From Bathynomus jamesi (lineage: Eukaryota > Arthropoda > Malacostraca > Isopoda > Cirolanidae): 64,000 bases of DNA. A program made the translations under genes and the position numbers. The stretch lies in the NCBI GenBank assembly GCA_023014485.1, contig JAJOZX010001570.1:611501-675500 (forward strand). The letters run 5' to 3'. Below, piece by piece: positions 31,490-43,940 of this stretch (its first letter is position 1; every line of letters starts with the position of its first letter). The notes below the pieces were generated by a model. The model had not been told where the DNA came from and did not search any database. It was given only the letters and a program-made list of their open reading frames with translations.

Positions 31490-32131
31490 GGGTCATTCTC
31501 TGTCAGATCAACCAGTGCCTAACACCCTCATCTCTCAGATTTTGCTGAAATTTGGTTTATAGGGAGTTTGTGGGCCCTGAATCCATTTCTGAAATTATAA
31601 GGTCAATCCGACCAACGGTTCAAGAGATATGACCTCGGGAAATTTGAGGTCACTTGCGAGGTCACTAACATTTGGCGACCCATAACTTGGGTAATAATGG
31701 TCACAATTATATAAAAGTATATATATTTAGAATCAGAAAACGACAAGGAATCCAAATATGCAAGTTTTAGAACTCTAGGTTGAAAAATAAAAAAGTTACA
31801 CTGTAACCAAAATTTGAGGGACCTCTGGGGTATCAAATGAGAATTTTTTTTTAAATGTAAAAAATGAAGGCATAGGCATTGGCTATTAGAATCAGCAAAA
31901 AAAGTTTGTTTATGTTAGTATTTTTCATGTAACTAACATATAAGTGAACACCATATTCATAAGTTGTGTGTCAATTCTACCTATTTTTTCACACTTAAGC
32001 TCATAATTTGACCTATAGAAATTAAAATTACATTTTTTTATAGATATAAAAACAAAGGCAAAAAATGTAAAATTGTATTTCACTGCTAATCTACACTGGC
32101 AATAATAGTTATAATAGTGAAAGGGGAAGAC
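31490..32131 (+). repeat. Sola-like B, left terminal inverted repeat
   Basis: Reverse complement matches 34980-35793 closely over its whole length, including the GTGAAAGGGGAAG inner end. Confidence 0.88.
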
Positions 32132-32151
32132 CTACTTAGAGGATTCATGTG

Positions 32152-34735
32152 CTAGCCTAATACAATTTTTGCATGCTCGATGCTCTCATCAATTTCTTTT
32201 TGTGGAAAAATGTATTGAATTCTGCTGCCTCTTAGGGTAGGACAACTCATTACAGTTAATATATGATGTCCTGGCACTGCACATGAATCCTTGTTTGATG
32301 GATAATAATATGCACTTGATCCTGATGACCCAGAGGGATGTAGAAAGTTCACAGTGAAATCATCAAACTCTTCACAATATTCCTCCACAATTCCATACCA
32401 AACTTGCATGTCATAAATGCAGCCAACATACTCTCCTGGTTTGACACATTTTAGGTTACCAAGCATTGCAGGTTCATTAGTAAAATGACTTTTCCTTATT
32501 CTTTTCTTTTCTCCAATGCCACTTGAAATGGGATACACCATCAGTTCTTCCTTGTTTAGGGGAACAAATCTATGATATTTCTGAGTTCCAGGAATAGCCC
32601 TACTATCCTTGAATCGATGTTCCAACCGTTCTTCTGCATCTTTCAAATCAGCTGTAGTTACAAAGAAAAAATTTATCTTCTTGCTCAAGTTTTCTTCACA
32701 AAACTGAAACATGTGTTCTGGTGTAAGAATTTGCCTCTCTGTAGTTCTCTGCAAACTGGCACGAGCAGTAGCTCTTTTCACTGTTCCTCCAATCCCATCA
32801 CATGCATTTTTGCCATGGGATGTAGCAAAGAAGTGCCATTCACAAGACAGACCAAAATCCTCTTCATGGTAACAGAGATTTGTGAAGTTGTATCTGTTCT
32901 TATATTGGCCAGCACATCCATCTGAGAAATAGTGCACCTTCTTCAATTGTGGCATCTGAATTTAACATATGTCATAAGCTTCAATATGAATGAGTAAACC
33001 ATTATAGTGTTGTGTTTAGTGATGCAGATAAGAAACACACACTAAAATGGCTAAGTTCCTGGTCTGCAGATGATCTATAATAGATGACAAAAGGGTGAAC
33101 TGTACACTGTGAATTGTCCCAGTGAAACCCTTGGGCAGCATCCTGGACAATGAAAGAATAATTCTCAGAGAAATCACCTACTATAACTACCTCGCTCTGA
33201 GGTGGTAGTGTTTCTTTCAACTGCTTGAAGTACTGTGATGTTGCTGAGCAACAAAGTGATGACGAACCATGCGGGATATTTTCATGCTTAGGGATGATAA
33301 GTATTCATGAAGTGGCTCCACCTTATCAACCATTGTACAATGGTCAACAGTCACCCATTGCTTCTAAGATATTCATTTGGAGCTGATTTCACACTGTCAA
33401 GTAACTCAAGAAAATCCAGGACACCCTCTTCTCTTGGGCAATCATTGCAAAGTTGCATCATGCGAGTCTCTCTTTCTGTACTGCAGACACTGTAATCCAT
33501 AAGATCCTTGTATGAAAGACCTCTTTCTCCCAATGCAGCCAGCTGCAATTTTGGATTTGATGGTATGTGCAGACACAGACAGAATGAGTCCCACCACTAC
33601 CGGCAAGCACACAATATGATGGCCGTAATTTTGCAAATGTGGAAAATCCTATTTTGGGATTCTTTTCATCATTTTTATATAGTTCAAACATCTCTCTTAA
33701 ATTCCCGAGGACCAATCGTTTTTGCACCTTCATTGCACCTTCAGCACTGATAACTTTCACGCAATCCTTTTGGCCAGGACACATACGACTAACCTCTTCT
33801 GACTCATAGAATCTTCTAACTATATCTTTGTGTTCTTCAGGTATCACTTTTCCTTTGCTCATTAGTGGAATCTTCGGAAGGATTCCATGTTCTGATTTAA
33901 GTGAACGGCTTCTTTTCACCATGTATGTTGTAGTTTGAAAGAAACTAGCTGTTTTTTCAATTGTGTATGGTGAGTGTGTCAATATTTGTAGTTTGTGATG
34001 GTGACATTTGCTCTCCAGGAATGACTGTTTCAATTCATTCATTAATTTGTCTAGATGTTTTTCAGATTTAGTTTCAGGTTTTGAAGTATCACTTACCTCC
34101 TCGGTAATTTGAACACCATAACTGAGTTCTAGCCTCTCCTTCAGGTGTTTCTGAGCAGATGATAGCTTACCACGAGCCTTGCGCTTTTTCTGGCTTAATG
34201 ACAGCCCTTCTGAAAAGAACAGAAAAAAAGGTTTCACACACCTGAATATTAGTAATTAAATATTAATTATAGTACCTTAAATGCTATATAATTGGCTATA
34301 TAGTAGATCAAACAGACCTTGTAGTAAAGTATAAGTTATTATATTAATTTATTACTTACTTTTTTTAACTGGTGTTTGGTCCAGAAATGCTAGAACTGGT
34401 TCAACTGAAGTTGAAGGATTTTCCTTTATCAAGCAATCACTGTCATTGTCCAGATCTTGAATTGAAGAGATGTTACTCAAGCCACTGATAGTAGATGATT
34501 CATTTGAATCCTGCTCAGACTCGTTGTTTTCAGTGGTACTAAGTATAGTGGGGTTTTTCATTATCAGTGTCCAGCAGTTCACACACAACAATGAGTCTTT
34601 TTCACTCTTCCAGCACATTTTTCAACAAGTACATCAGTCACTTTTCTAAGATTGATTGTTATGCGTTTCTTGTGTTTTTGAATAGGGTCCTGGCAGTATT
34701 TCAAGTGCCGAACCATTGTATTTTGATCTGTAAAG
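32152..34735 (-). pseudogene. Sola-like B transposase gene, multi-exon, mildly damaged
   Basis: Minus-strand exons, approximately: 34735-34580 (CQDPIQKHKKRITINLRKVT), 34618-34362 (acidic, Ser-rich), 34208-33060, and 32955-32152 after a TTAAATTCAG acceptor. Motifs: VVIVGDFSENYSFIVQDAAQ, VHYFSDGCAGQYKNRYNFTN and ATSHGKNACDGIGGTVKRAT, probably the RNase H-fold acidic residues. It ends IDESIEHAKIVLG. Single-base indels near 33553 and 33240-33360 break the main exon. Function as transposase is inferred from its place between long TIRs. Copy A shares the order and most motifs. Confidence 0.75.
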
Positions 34736-34979
34736 ATATAGGATTTACAATTAGGTAATATATATTTTTTAGAAAATATATAGCTATACACACTTAATAT
34801 TTTAGGCCTTGATAGTCTCTGAGGCTCATTAAAACACCATACCCACCAGCCACCCACAGTGCTGGCTGGAACTGTACTAACCTGTAGACAAGGAATTTTG
34901 CAACTATCTGTGTTGATTCTGCACTTAGACAAGTAGCAACATGTTTCAACAGGTTTGTTTAGGCTACATGTGAGCTTAG

Positions 34980-35793
34980 TCTTCCCCTTTCACTATTATA
35001 ACTATTATTGCCAGTGTAGATTAGCAGTGAAATACAATTTTTATTAAATTCTTGGAGCTTGAGGTCAAATTGATAGCTAAGATATAAAAATTCCTTGAAA
35101 TGACAAACAATTTATAAATATGGTGTTCACTTATTTAAGTTAGTTACATGAAAAGTACCAACATAAACAAACTTTTTATGATTGTTTCTATTAGTCAAGA
35201 ACTCTGACTTTGTTTTTTATATCTATAAAAAATGTAATTTTAATTTCTATAGGTCAAATTATGAGCTTAAGTGTGAAAAAATAGGTAGAATTGACGCACA
35301 ACTTATGAATATGGTGTTCACTTATATGTTAGTTACATGAAAAATACTAACAAACAAACTTTTTTTTGCTGATTCTAATAGCCAATGCCTATGCCTTCAT
35401 TTTTTACATTTAAAAAAATAATTCTCATTTGATACCCCAGAGGTCAAATCGTGACCTCAAATTTTGGTTACAGTGTAACTTTTTTATTTTTCAACCTAGA
35501 GTTCTAAAACTTGCATATTTGGATTCCTTGTCGTTTTCTGATTCTAAATATATATACTTTTATATAATTATGACAATTATTACCCAAGTTATGGCTCGCC
35601 AAATGTTAGTAACCTCGCGAGTGACCTCAAATTGCCCGAGGTCATATCTCTTGAACCGTTGGTCGGATTGACCTTATAATTTCAGAAATGGATTCAGGGC
35701 TCACAAACTCCCTATAAACCAAATTTCAGCAAAATATGAGAGATGAGGGTGTTAATTTCAATTTTTTTTGGTTGATCTGACAGAGAATGACCC
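34980..35793 (-). repeat. Sola-like B, right terminal inverted repeat
   Basis: Partner of 31490-32131 with about 170 extra bases, partly a local duplication of AATATGGTGTTCACTTAT and neighbouring sequence. Confidence 0.85.
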
Positions 35794-35797
35794 TCAT

Positions 35798-37030
35798 GCA
35801 GGAAGCTTTGAGAGACTGGAGGTGAGGATCCCAGTCAAAAATTAGCCTAAGGAAGTGTGCTTCCTCAACACAAGAAATTCTGTGGCCATACAAAGAGAGG
35901 TCAGGGTCTAGGTGTACACCATGAATGTGACAAAAATGCATAGCAATGGTCTTAGACTGGGAAAACCAAAAACCATGCTTGTTTGCCCAGTGAGATGCAA
36001 TCAATGGCTATCTGCATTTGCCACTCTGCCACCAACATTCATGAAGCAGCAAACCAGATAGCCAGGTCATCCACAAACATGCTGTTGGATACACCCACAG
36101 GCAAGGATGATACAATGTCATTTATTGCTAGAGTAAAGAGGGTGACACTCAATACGCTGCCCTGAGGGACACCCTCCTCCTGTATGGCAGTGACAGAGAG
36201 AGGGGTTCCCACTTTGACTTGGAACCTACAGTTACAGAGGAACTCCTGCACAAACTCAGGCAGGTGGCTGCACAGGCCAAATTTGTGCAGCTGCTGGAGA
36301 ATATGGTATTTCCAGGTTGTGTTGTAGGCCTTTTCCAGGTCAAAAAAGATGCATAAAAGGTGTTGTTTGGAAGCAAAGGCTTCACAAACTGAGGACTCCA
36401 GCCACAGTAATGTGTCAGTGGTGGAACAAATTCTGCAGAAACCATACTAAGTCAGGGAACAGGAGACCTTTTCTTTCCAGGTGGTACATTAGCTGGATGT
36501 TTACCATTTTCTCCATAACCTTACAGAGGCACGACATGTGGGCAATGGGGTGGAAGCTGGTTGGAAGGGAGTGATCCTTACCCAGCTTAGGGATAGAAAT
36601 CACTATTGCCAACCAACTGTCCAGAAAGACCCCTTCCTGCCAAATTCTATTGTAAAGGTCAAGTATAAACACCATTGTCCCATCAGGAAGGTGGTGCAAC
36701 ATGGCATAGGGGATGTCGTGTCCTGGAGAGGTGTCACTGCACCTCTCACATCTCAGTTACTAAAAACGTTATAACTCTCCCCCCATGAGAAATAAAATTA
36801 ATTAAAATAGATTCCCAACACTAGTGCTGTGCAGCATAGGGAGACTGTGGATCTCTCCTGGATATCCCAGCAAAGGTCTCCACAAATGCACCAGCCACCA
36901 CATCAGGCTCAGCCACAGGGGTACCATTAATTTTTAAAATAGGTGGAGAACTGGATGTGTGGTTACCTAATATCTTCCGCACCTTCTGCGGCACTAGGAA
37001 CATGGGTGTGGAAGAGCGTACAGTCCCCAC
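35798..37030 (-). pseudogene. LINE reverse transcriptase, fingers and palm
   Basis: Pieces on the minus strand: SSPPILKINGTPVAEPDVVA and AGAFVETFAGIS (37030-36821); ISIPKLGKDHSLPTSFHPIA and HMSCLCKVMEKMVN (36702-36415); EGVPQGSVLSVTLFTLAIND and SMFVDDLAIWFAAS (36251-36039), the palm with FVDD; then KTIAMHFCHIHGVHLDPDLS and LYGHRI (36004-35798). Frames shift between the pieces. Confidence 0.85.
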
Positions 37031-37403
37031 AAATCACAGCATGTGGTCTTCAGGACCCACCTATAGAGAGCCCTGGCCCTATGAAATTCTACTTTTAAAA
37101 AGTTATTGTGTCTGTGGGCACAATAGTGCATAGCAGCTCACCTGTACACTCCATGTGCCACAGCACACTCCTGATTGCACCAGGGAACAGGGCATCATGA
37201 AAATGTTCCAGATATGTCCTTGGTATACTCTGGAGAGTGGCCGTGATGAGGCTATCCGAGATACTTCACAGCCTCATCAACTGTGTGAAAGTCATCCATC
37301 CACAGGTATAAGGTGCCCAACTCCAAAAACCAGCGCCAGTCAGTCCTGTCCAGGCACCACTTTGGGAGTTGGAAAACTGGTGGATTTCCCGCAGCGCTTA
37401 GAA

Positions 37404-38040
37404 TTACTGGGAACTTAGTGGGAAGTGATCACTGCCATGAAGGTCAGCAACCACCTCCCAATGAAATGTAAGAGCAATGTCTGGGGTGCATATTGATAAG
37501 TCTATTGCAGTGTAGGTTCCTGTCTGAATATGGAAGTGCATAGGGTCACCAGTGTTTAAAATATAAAGATCCCAATCATTGAAAATAGAGGCAAGGAGGT
37601 CACCCCTAGGGTCGGAGGTGGCATCTCCCCACAAAGGATGACAGCAGTTCAAATCATCAAGAATAATGTAAGGGTGTGGGAGCTGGTGTAGTAGTCCCTT
37701 GAGATCACTGTTGCACGACGGTGTTAGAAGGCAAGCACAGGGAACACACTGTGTACCATTGTGTCAGAAAACATCTCCCAGCAACAACCTGTAATGGAGA
37801 TCTGATGGGTAAGATGGTTAAAGGTAAATCTTGGCAGTGAAGGATGGCAGAACCACCATGATGTCCACTGGCTGGATCAAGAGTCAAGTGGAGAATGGTG
37901 TACCCCCTAGGGGCAGGATAACCCTTGTCTCCCACCATCGTCTCCTGCAAGCATACAAAAACTGGGGACACCTGGTCTAGGAGTAGCAGAAGCACCTCCC
38001 AGTTGGCCTGTAACCCATGACAATTCCACTGAAGGACCTT
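37404..38040 (-). pseudogene. LINE APE-type endonuclease
   Basis: RIFKVLQWNCHGLQANWEVL and FVCLQETM give the N-terminal N and E residues of the nuclease. NCCHPLWGD, TAIDLSICTPDIALTFHW and GSDHFPL give the C-terminal DxN-like and SDH blocks. A frameshift separates the halves near 37650-37705. The region from about 38040 up overlaps ORF1 in another frame. Confidence 0.85.
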
Positions 38041-38047
38041 GAAAATT

Positions 38048-39034
38048 CTAGGTGGGTTCATTTCTGGAAAGGCCCTTGAAGAGGACCTTTCCAGAACTGC
38101 TCTTACCTTTGCCTTTAGAGGCAAGTGGTATCTTGGAGGTGGAAGAGCATTTTGTTGTATCTGGGTCCTTCCCCAGCCCAGAGGCCAATGTCGGAGCCAT
38201 GGGCCTGGGCCTACACTGGTTGAGTGTAGCATGGGGAGCACAAGAGACATCAGCACCTGGCACAGCCAATATAGCGTGCAACCAAGCACTCTCCTCTGGG
38301 GATGACACCTCAACAAGGAGGCTACCATCCCTTTGGGCAGAGACTCTCAGTTCATAGCCACACACTGCCACCAAGGTGTGATGGACATAAAAAATGTCAA
38401 GGTCCATGATGGATTGACCTTCCAAAGCTTTGATTACAAAAAATTTCTGATAGTTTCTAGGTTGAAATACCCCTGGTAAAACTTCAGTGACAGATCAGGT
38501 AGAACTCTTACTCCTCTGGTGAGAGCCCTTGGAACTCTGTACCTTTGGGGTAGTCTTAACACACTTTGGCTTGGCAGCATGTGAGGCCAAAAAAGAGGGG
38601 GCAGAGGCCTTCATTCCATCAGAGCTACCTGGGGCCCGGAAGGGCTCCAGGGTAGCTATAAGGGAAGAGCCTTGAGAGAGGTCTATGAACATGGCAGGGT
38701 CATCAGGAGAGAGGCCAGGGGACAAAGCAGGAATGTCAAGAGAAAGGTCTGAGGACATGCCAGGAGAAAGGTCAGGCTGAGAGAGATGGGGATTGTATGG
38801 TTTCATAAACATATAATTAAATATTTGCCACTCCATCCCCCCCACCCACCACGGAGCCCAACAAGGGGAGGCCATATAGACCACAGGGGTAGTGGAGAGA
38901 GATACACAACCACCACTAAGTCTGATGGTACCCACGGGACCAAATGGGGTGCCAACCTCATGGTGGAAGCTTGACCTTAACCAATAAGACCAGCCAATTG
39001 GCTTGACTGGGCCTGTAATAGTCAAGCCACCCAT
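38048..39034 (-). pseudogene. LINE ORF1 gag-like protein fragments
   Basis: The 125-codon frame at 38048-38425 contains ELRVSAQRDGSLLVEVSSPE, ADVSCAPHATLNQCR and a proline-rich end, the RRM-like gag core that precedes ORF2 in I-type elements. The 179-codon frame to 39034 is a low-complexity PDLSPGLS-type region likely to be the ORF1 N-terminus. Sequence between 39034 and 39290 is probably the 5' UTR. Confidence 0.65.
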
Positions 39035-39384
39035 CTAGCCAGAATAAGTGACCAAAGAGACATGTTGCTAGCCACAGGGTGTGGTGTGTGGCATCACTCA
39101 GCCTCCATGACTCCCATCTCCCAGCCTTACGGGTTGCCACGCATGGCAAACACATGGGAGAGCTACTACTCTCTAGCCCTTGATGGAATAGGAAGGGTCA
39201 CCAGCCCTCTCTCATGGCCAACAGTGCACCCTGGGAACCATTTAATCTCATCCCTCCCTGATGACCCTCCCAGCATGGGTAGCCCTTGAATCTCCACATT
39301 CAACACATAACATGAAAATGCATACATAGACTTACCTACTTATGAACACATGCACATGTAAATATTTATTTTTATGTACTCACC

Positions 39385-40242
39385 ATATATAGTCAATCCT
39401 CCAAAATATCATTGGGAACTTCTGGTGTGATGGCCAGAAAATCCAGGTCTGGTGTGAGGGTCCTGAACTCCACTTCAGGCTCTGGTAGGATGGCTGGCAA
39501 AGGAATATTACTGCTAGTACTTGCACTCTCAGGAAACTAGAGTGGTGACACAGTGAAGCCAACACTGCTGCTAGTACTTGGCGTTGGTGACAGTTCAGTC
39601 GGCAGTGAAAGGTCAGACATTCTGCTTGAAACAGAGCTTTGCTGTGAAACGGGCATGGACGTGCATCGGGGCTTGAAGAAATCATGAATTTTCATTTGCT
39701 TGATCCTTTTGTTTTGACTGGCAATGATTTCATTTCAGCACTTCCTTATGTAGTTATAGTAAGGGAGAATATTAGGCAGTGCCATAGTCTCATCAATGAA
39801 TTTCAGCAGAACATCAGCAGCATCTCTTGCCTGGCTCAACATAGTATAGGGTATAACCTCAGACACATCTTCAGCATCCTCGTTGTCATAAAGAGGTTCA
39901 TCTGTGGATCTGTCTTCAGACCTGACTGAAATGTTGGCCACAATTTCACTCACTAAGATCTTCGTACCCTGGATCACCATCATCAGCATCAAGCCATTCC
40001 ACAACTTTGTCCTCTGTAGCCTCTTTCGCTTGCTTGTTGGAGAATACCCAAATAGTCCTGTGACTCAAAGCCCTCGAAGTCTATTTCTAGGTCCTGGATG
40101 TTATGGAGCAGTTTCTTCCAGGCATTGCACAGAGTGGACTCCTTGACCTCATTCCAGCTGTTGACCCAATTGTAGATAGCAGACTTGATGTTGTAGGCTT
40201 TGAAGTTCCTGAGTGTCTTCTCAGCCCTGTCCTTTGTGTCAT
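39385..40242 (-). pseudogene. Tigger transposase C-terminal region
   Basis: After the LTR element the frame resumes with DDTKDRAEKTLRNFKAYNIK and CNAWKKLLHNIQDLEIDFEG (other frames), then DEPLYDNEDAEDVSEVI and KQMKIHDFFKPR, the acidic region and FFK tail of Tigger transposases. Stops interrupt it. The sequence ends near 39385 beside the 5' end of the I-type LINE. Confidence 0.75.
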
Positions 40243-41038
40243 TATGAAAAAAAACTATATAGGGCTATGGGTTGATTGCCTGTGCCCTCATCCGTTGGAA
40301 ATTTCCAGCAGACTTCAGTGGAGGGTTACCGACAAAAGCCCTATGCTTTTTCGTTAGAGAGTTATGAATATGTAGGTCTTTAAAGGACCTCTTTATATTT
40401 AATTGATTACAGTAATTTTAGCGTCGGGATTTTAGACGCCTATATTAGATGAAAATAAACTTGCCTCACCTTATTTTTGCTGGGTCTTAGTTTGTTTCGA
40501 TGTTGGGCATTACGATCATTTTCAGTGTAGGGCCGCCACGATGGAGTTACGCGACGAATTTGCTTGAGGTAATTAATATAGGCAGTCACAATATAAACAC
40601 TTTAGGGTGTAGGCCTACCCTTTTTCTTTATATTTATTAAGTTTATTATAAGGAATTCACTCAGAACTTTAGGCAAGACTAAAGCACATCCTCCCTGTTT
40701 AAAGCGTTTGCTGTAACATAAACAGCCCTGAGGCTACTCCTTTAATATATCTTCATATTTTAGTATAAATTGCTGATTTGACAAAGGTTGTTGACTCTTT
40801 CTCTCTTGTATTTTGCATGGGTTAGCAAATGGAAAATTTGTTCACGTGAAATAAATGAAGGTTTCTCGTGGTTATGCAGACCCGACGCCTACACACGGTT
40901 TCTATGTATGTATGACAATCATTTCATTCCCATTAGGCTATGTCGCCAATCCCGAGCCAATTTTGTAATTTATATTTAATTATGAAATAAAGGTATCACA
41001 TACGATACCATGTTGTAAGCGCGTATAGTTTTTCCATA
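40243..41038 (-). repeat. 3' LTR (left copy)
   Basis: About 97 percent identical by eye to 46202-46994. It includes GGCTATGGGTTGATTGCCTG near one end and GTTGTAAGCGCGTATAG near the other. High LTR identity implies fairly recent insertion. Confidence 0.88.
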
Positions 41039-41311
41039 TACTAGGGGGGGGGGAGAAAAATTTGTATGTTATAGATCAAATTTTTTGATAAACTGTGTTT
41101 TAAACCATGTGAAATGGATTGAAAAGAATGAAGTAAAAATTTAGGAAGAGAGAGGTTACTCAAGACCTATTTAAATATAAAAGTTCAAGAGGCCAACTTC
41201 TCAAGTTTAGTTAAAGTTATGTCAATCAGTTTGACTCCCTTTAGGTATAGGAAATTTATGGAATTAAAGTATGGTTATTAAGCATTTTAACTTTGCTCAA
41301 TTTGTGTAAGG

Positions 41312-41712
41312 TTTATAAGTCACCAGTCTTAATTTTTTCTTGTAAAAGTTTTCTGGCTTTCAAAGCAGTCTTTCTTTGAGGCCTGTCTGGTTTAATCTGA
41401 GTTACATCAGGTACATTGAGAGATTCTTCCCCAATAGTATCCTGATCCATCCTTTGGGGTAATGGTTCTAATTTTGCCCCAAACTCCAAAGGATATAGTA
41501 ATGTGATATCTCTGGTGGTTTCACCAGTTGCTGTTTTCAGTTTTGATTTCTGTTAGTTTGTTTTTCACAAATATGTTTTTGCAAGAAGTTGTATCTGTGT
41601 TGGTCACCCATGTTAGACAAATTTGACTGTCTGTCCATAAGTAAATGTCTGTTATATCAACTTCTTTATACACTTGTGAGAGAAAGTCTTCTGTTTTAAG
41701 ACCCAAAGGCAT
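41312..41712 (-). pseudogene. BEL/Pao pol fragments, RNase H and integrase tail
   Basis: The frame 41712-41521 encodes YLWTDSQICLTWVTNTD and KNIFVKNKLTEIKTENSNW, the DSQ..W and FV.N...EI motifs of the BEL/Pao RNase H region. It is followed by TATGETTRDITLLYPLEFGA, the last conserved block of LTR-element integrases, and a basic tail to the stop at 41313. The whole integrase core between them is missing. Confidence 0.78.
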
Positions 41713-41936
41713 TCAGTGTTTTTGTGTAATTGTTTGGTGCAATGTTCCCATTGTTGTCTTTTGTTATTTGTTCATTTAATTTTGGAGAATTAGAGAGAGT
41801 TTGTACTGTATTCAAACCTCCTACCACTTCAGACTAGTCAATACCCGGAGTTTTAGTGGAGTAAATGTTACTCCTCCACAGGTAGATCTGGAGGGCTTGG
41901 GGGCTTTGAATCCTGTACTGTTTTTGTGTTATTTGG

Positions 41937-42467
41937 CCTATGGCCAAGGGAGGCCACAAGACCCTTTTTGTTTGGTCTCTGGCCAAGGGAGGCCACAAGA
42001 CCTGTTGTTTGGGCTATGGCCAAGGGAGGCCACAAGACCCCTGTTGTTTGGGCTATGGCCAAGGGAGGCCACAAGACCCCTGTTGTTTGGGCTATGGCCA
42101 AGGGAGGCCACAAGACCTGTTGTTTGGGCTATGGCCAAGGGAGGCCACAAGACCCCTGTTGTTTGGGCTATGGCCAAGGGAGGCCACAAGACCCCTGTTG
42201 TTTGGGCTATGGCCAAGGGAGGCCACAAGACCCCTGTTGTTTGGGCTATGGCCAAGGGAGGCCACAAGACCCCTGTTGTTTGGGCTATGGCCAAGGGAGG
42301 CCACAAGACCCCTGTTGTTTGGGCTATGGCCAAGGGAGGCCACAAGACCCCTGTTGTTTGGGCTATGGCCAAGGGAAGCCACAAGACCCCTGTTGTTTGG
42401 GCTATGGCCAAGGGAAGCCACAAGACCCCTGTTTGGGCTATGGCCAAGGGAGGCCACAAGCCCCTTG
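41937..42467. repeat. 39-bp minisatellite, about 14 copies
   Basis: The unit is GGCTATGGCCAAGGGAGGCC plus ACAAGACCCCTGTTGTTTG. Because 39 is a multiple of 3 and the unit lacks stops, long frames stay open in several registers on both strands. They are artefacts of the repeat. Confidence 0.95.
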
Positions 42468-42473
42468 ATGAAT

Positions 42474-43015
42474 AGGTTGGGCTATGGCCGAGGTAGGCCA
42501 TCAGCCTTTTGATGAATTTGTTGGGCTATGGCCAAGGGTAGGCCATCAGCCGTTTGATGAATTTGTTGGGCTATGGCCAAGGGTAGGCCATCAGCCCTTT
42601 GATGAATTTGTTGGGCTATGGCCAAGCCATTTTGATGAATTTGTTGGGCTATGGCCAAGGTAGGCCATCAACCCCTTGAATAATTTGTTGGGCTATGGCC
42701 AAGGTAGGCCATCAACCCCTTGAATAATTTGTTGGGCTATGGCCAAGGTAGGCCATCAGCCCTTTGATGAATTTGTTGGGCTATGGCCAAGGTAGGCCAT
42801 CAGCCTTTTGAATAATTTGGGCTATGGCCAAGGTAGGCCATCAACCTCTTGAATAATTTGGGCTATGGCCAAGGTAGGCCATCAACCCCTTGAATAATTT
42901 GTTGGGTTATGGCCAAGGGGTAGGCCATCAGCCTTTTGAATAATTTGGGCTATGGCCAAGGTAGGCCATCAGCCCCTTGAAATAGTAGTTTGGGCTATGG
43001 CCAAAGCCATTAAAC
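42474..43015. repeat. ~44-bp minisatellite related to the 39-bp array
   Basis: Units of about 40-50 bases built on GGGCTATGGCCAAGGTAGGC followed by CATCA.CCCTTGA.TAATTTG. The core GGGCTATGGCCAAGG is shared with the 39-bp array, so one derived from the other. Confidence 0.93.
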
Positions 43016-43171
43016 CCTTGAGTAGAGTAGTTTGTACGTGTTACTGTCTAACCATATAAATTTTGGCACAAAATTATGTGCACTGAATCAGAGCGCAGCA
43101 ATAAAAGCTTTTACTCTCCGATCCTTGGTTATGTTTAGACAGGTTGTTGTGTTTGAGACACATGGAAAGAG

Positions 43172-43173
<2 letters not shown>

Positions 43174-43220
<47 letters not shown>
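43174..43220. repeat. (TG)n microsatellite
   Basis: Pure TG run of about 23 units. Confidence 0.97.
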
Positions 43221-43222
<2 letters not shown>

Positions 43223-43605
43223 GCATTCCTCCGAATCCAGTTGGTCTTCAAAACTTGGATTCACCACTCCAATGAAGTTAATACCCGTAGTTATGAATGA
43301 GTAAATGTTGTGTATCCTACAGGTAGGTCTGGAAGGTTTGGGGTTTTGAAGGAATCCAATCTGTTTGCAAGGAATGTGTGTGTCTGTTAATGAAATCTGT
43401 TGCGATTTTTCTTTTAAAAGAAGAATTGGATGTTTGGAGTCGTATGTATATACTGTATTTATATACTGTACCGTACGTATGTGTGTAAATGTGTATTTTG
43501 TTATAGGGTTTTATTTTTGGGTTTTGGATTAGGTTAATCAATTTGGCTGAGTAAAGATCCTCAAACGTTGCATTTGAGACCCTTATATCAAGCCTTGTCT
43601 GTTTT

Positions 43606-43940
43606 ATGCCTATATGTCAAATAGGACTTGGAATAGGTTGGGCCTATATGTCAAATAGGACTTGGAATAGGTTGGGCCTATATGTCAAATAGGACTTGGA
43701 ATAGGTTGGGCCTATATGTCAAATAGGACTTGGAATAGGTTGGGCCTATATGTCAAATAGGACTTGGAATAGGTTGGGCCTATATGTCAAATAGGACTTG
43801 GAATAGGTTGGGCCTATATGTCAAATAGGACTTGGAATAGGTTGGGCCTATATGTCAAATAGGACTTGGAATAGGTTGGGCCTATATGTCAAATGGGACT
43901 TGGAATAGGTTGGGCCTATATGTCAAATGGGACTTGGTAT
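43606..43940. repeat. 34-bp satellite, first block
   Basis: About ten units of TATATGTCAAATAGGACTTG plus GAATAGGTTGGGCC. It is interrupted at 43940 by the element at 43941-45061 and resumes at 45062. An inverted block of the same family ends the window. Confidence 0.95.

Larger units (their letters stand above)
31490..35793 (-). mobile_element. Sola-like DNA transposon B with ~640-810-bp TIRs
   Basis: Perfect terminal pairing GGGTCATTCTCTGTCAGATC at both ends and a 4-bp duplication TCAT (31486-31489 and 35794-35797) inside a LINE. Inverted repeats cover 31490-32131 and 34980-35793, the right one longer through insertions. A spliced transposase-like gene fills the middle. Related to A in gene order, in the GGGTCATTC tip and in the CACCCTCAT..AAATTTGGTTTATAG block. 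Confidence 0.85.
31040..39290 (-). mobile_element. I-type LINE (ORF1 + ORF2), split by Sola-like element B
   Basis: Minus-strand order from 39.0 kb down: gag-like ORF1, endonuclease, RT with FVDD, then after Sola-like B the RT thumb at 31160-31485. Removing B and one TCAT copy joins WDPHLQSLKASCM to RSLKVLAHTTWGADRV. It ends near 31040 without RNase H, so the 3' end is truncated or deleted. Similar to the LINE at window start. Confidence 0.85.

Noticed and set aside
40103..40357. 84-codon plus-strand frame shared with 46103-46315
   Set aside because: The similarity arises because both lie in the direct LTR copies. The frame has no recognisable domain and is antisense to the element.
41801..42512. 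Long open frames of 180-220 codons with a repeated VVWAMAKGGHKTP-type peptide
   Set aside because: They are produced by a 39-bp minisatellite lacking stops and exist in several frames on both strands. There is no sign of a conserved protein.
43606..43940. Regularly spaced 34-bp repeats resembling a CRISPR array
   Set aside because: Repeats are head-to-tail without unique spacers, lie within a eukaryotic LTR element, and have no cas genes nearby.
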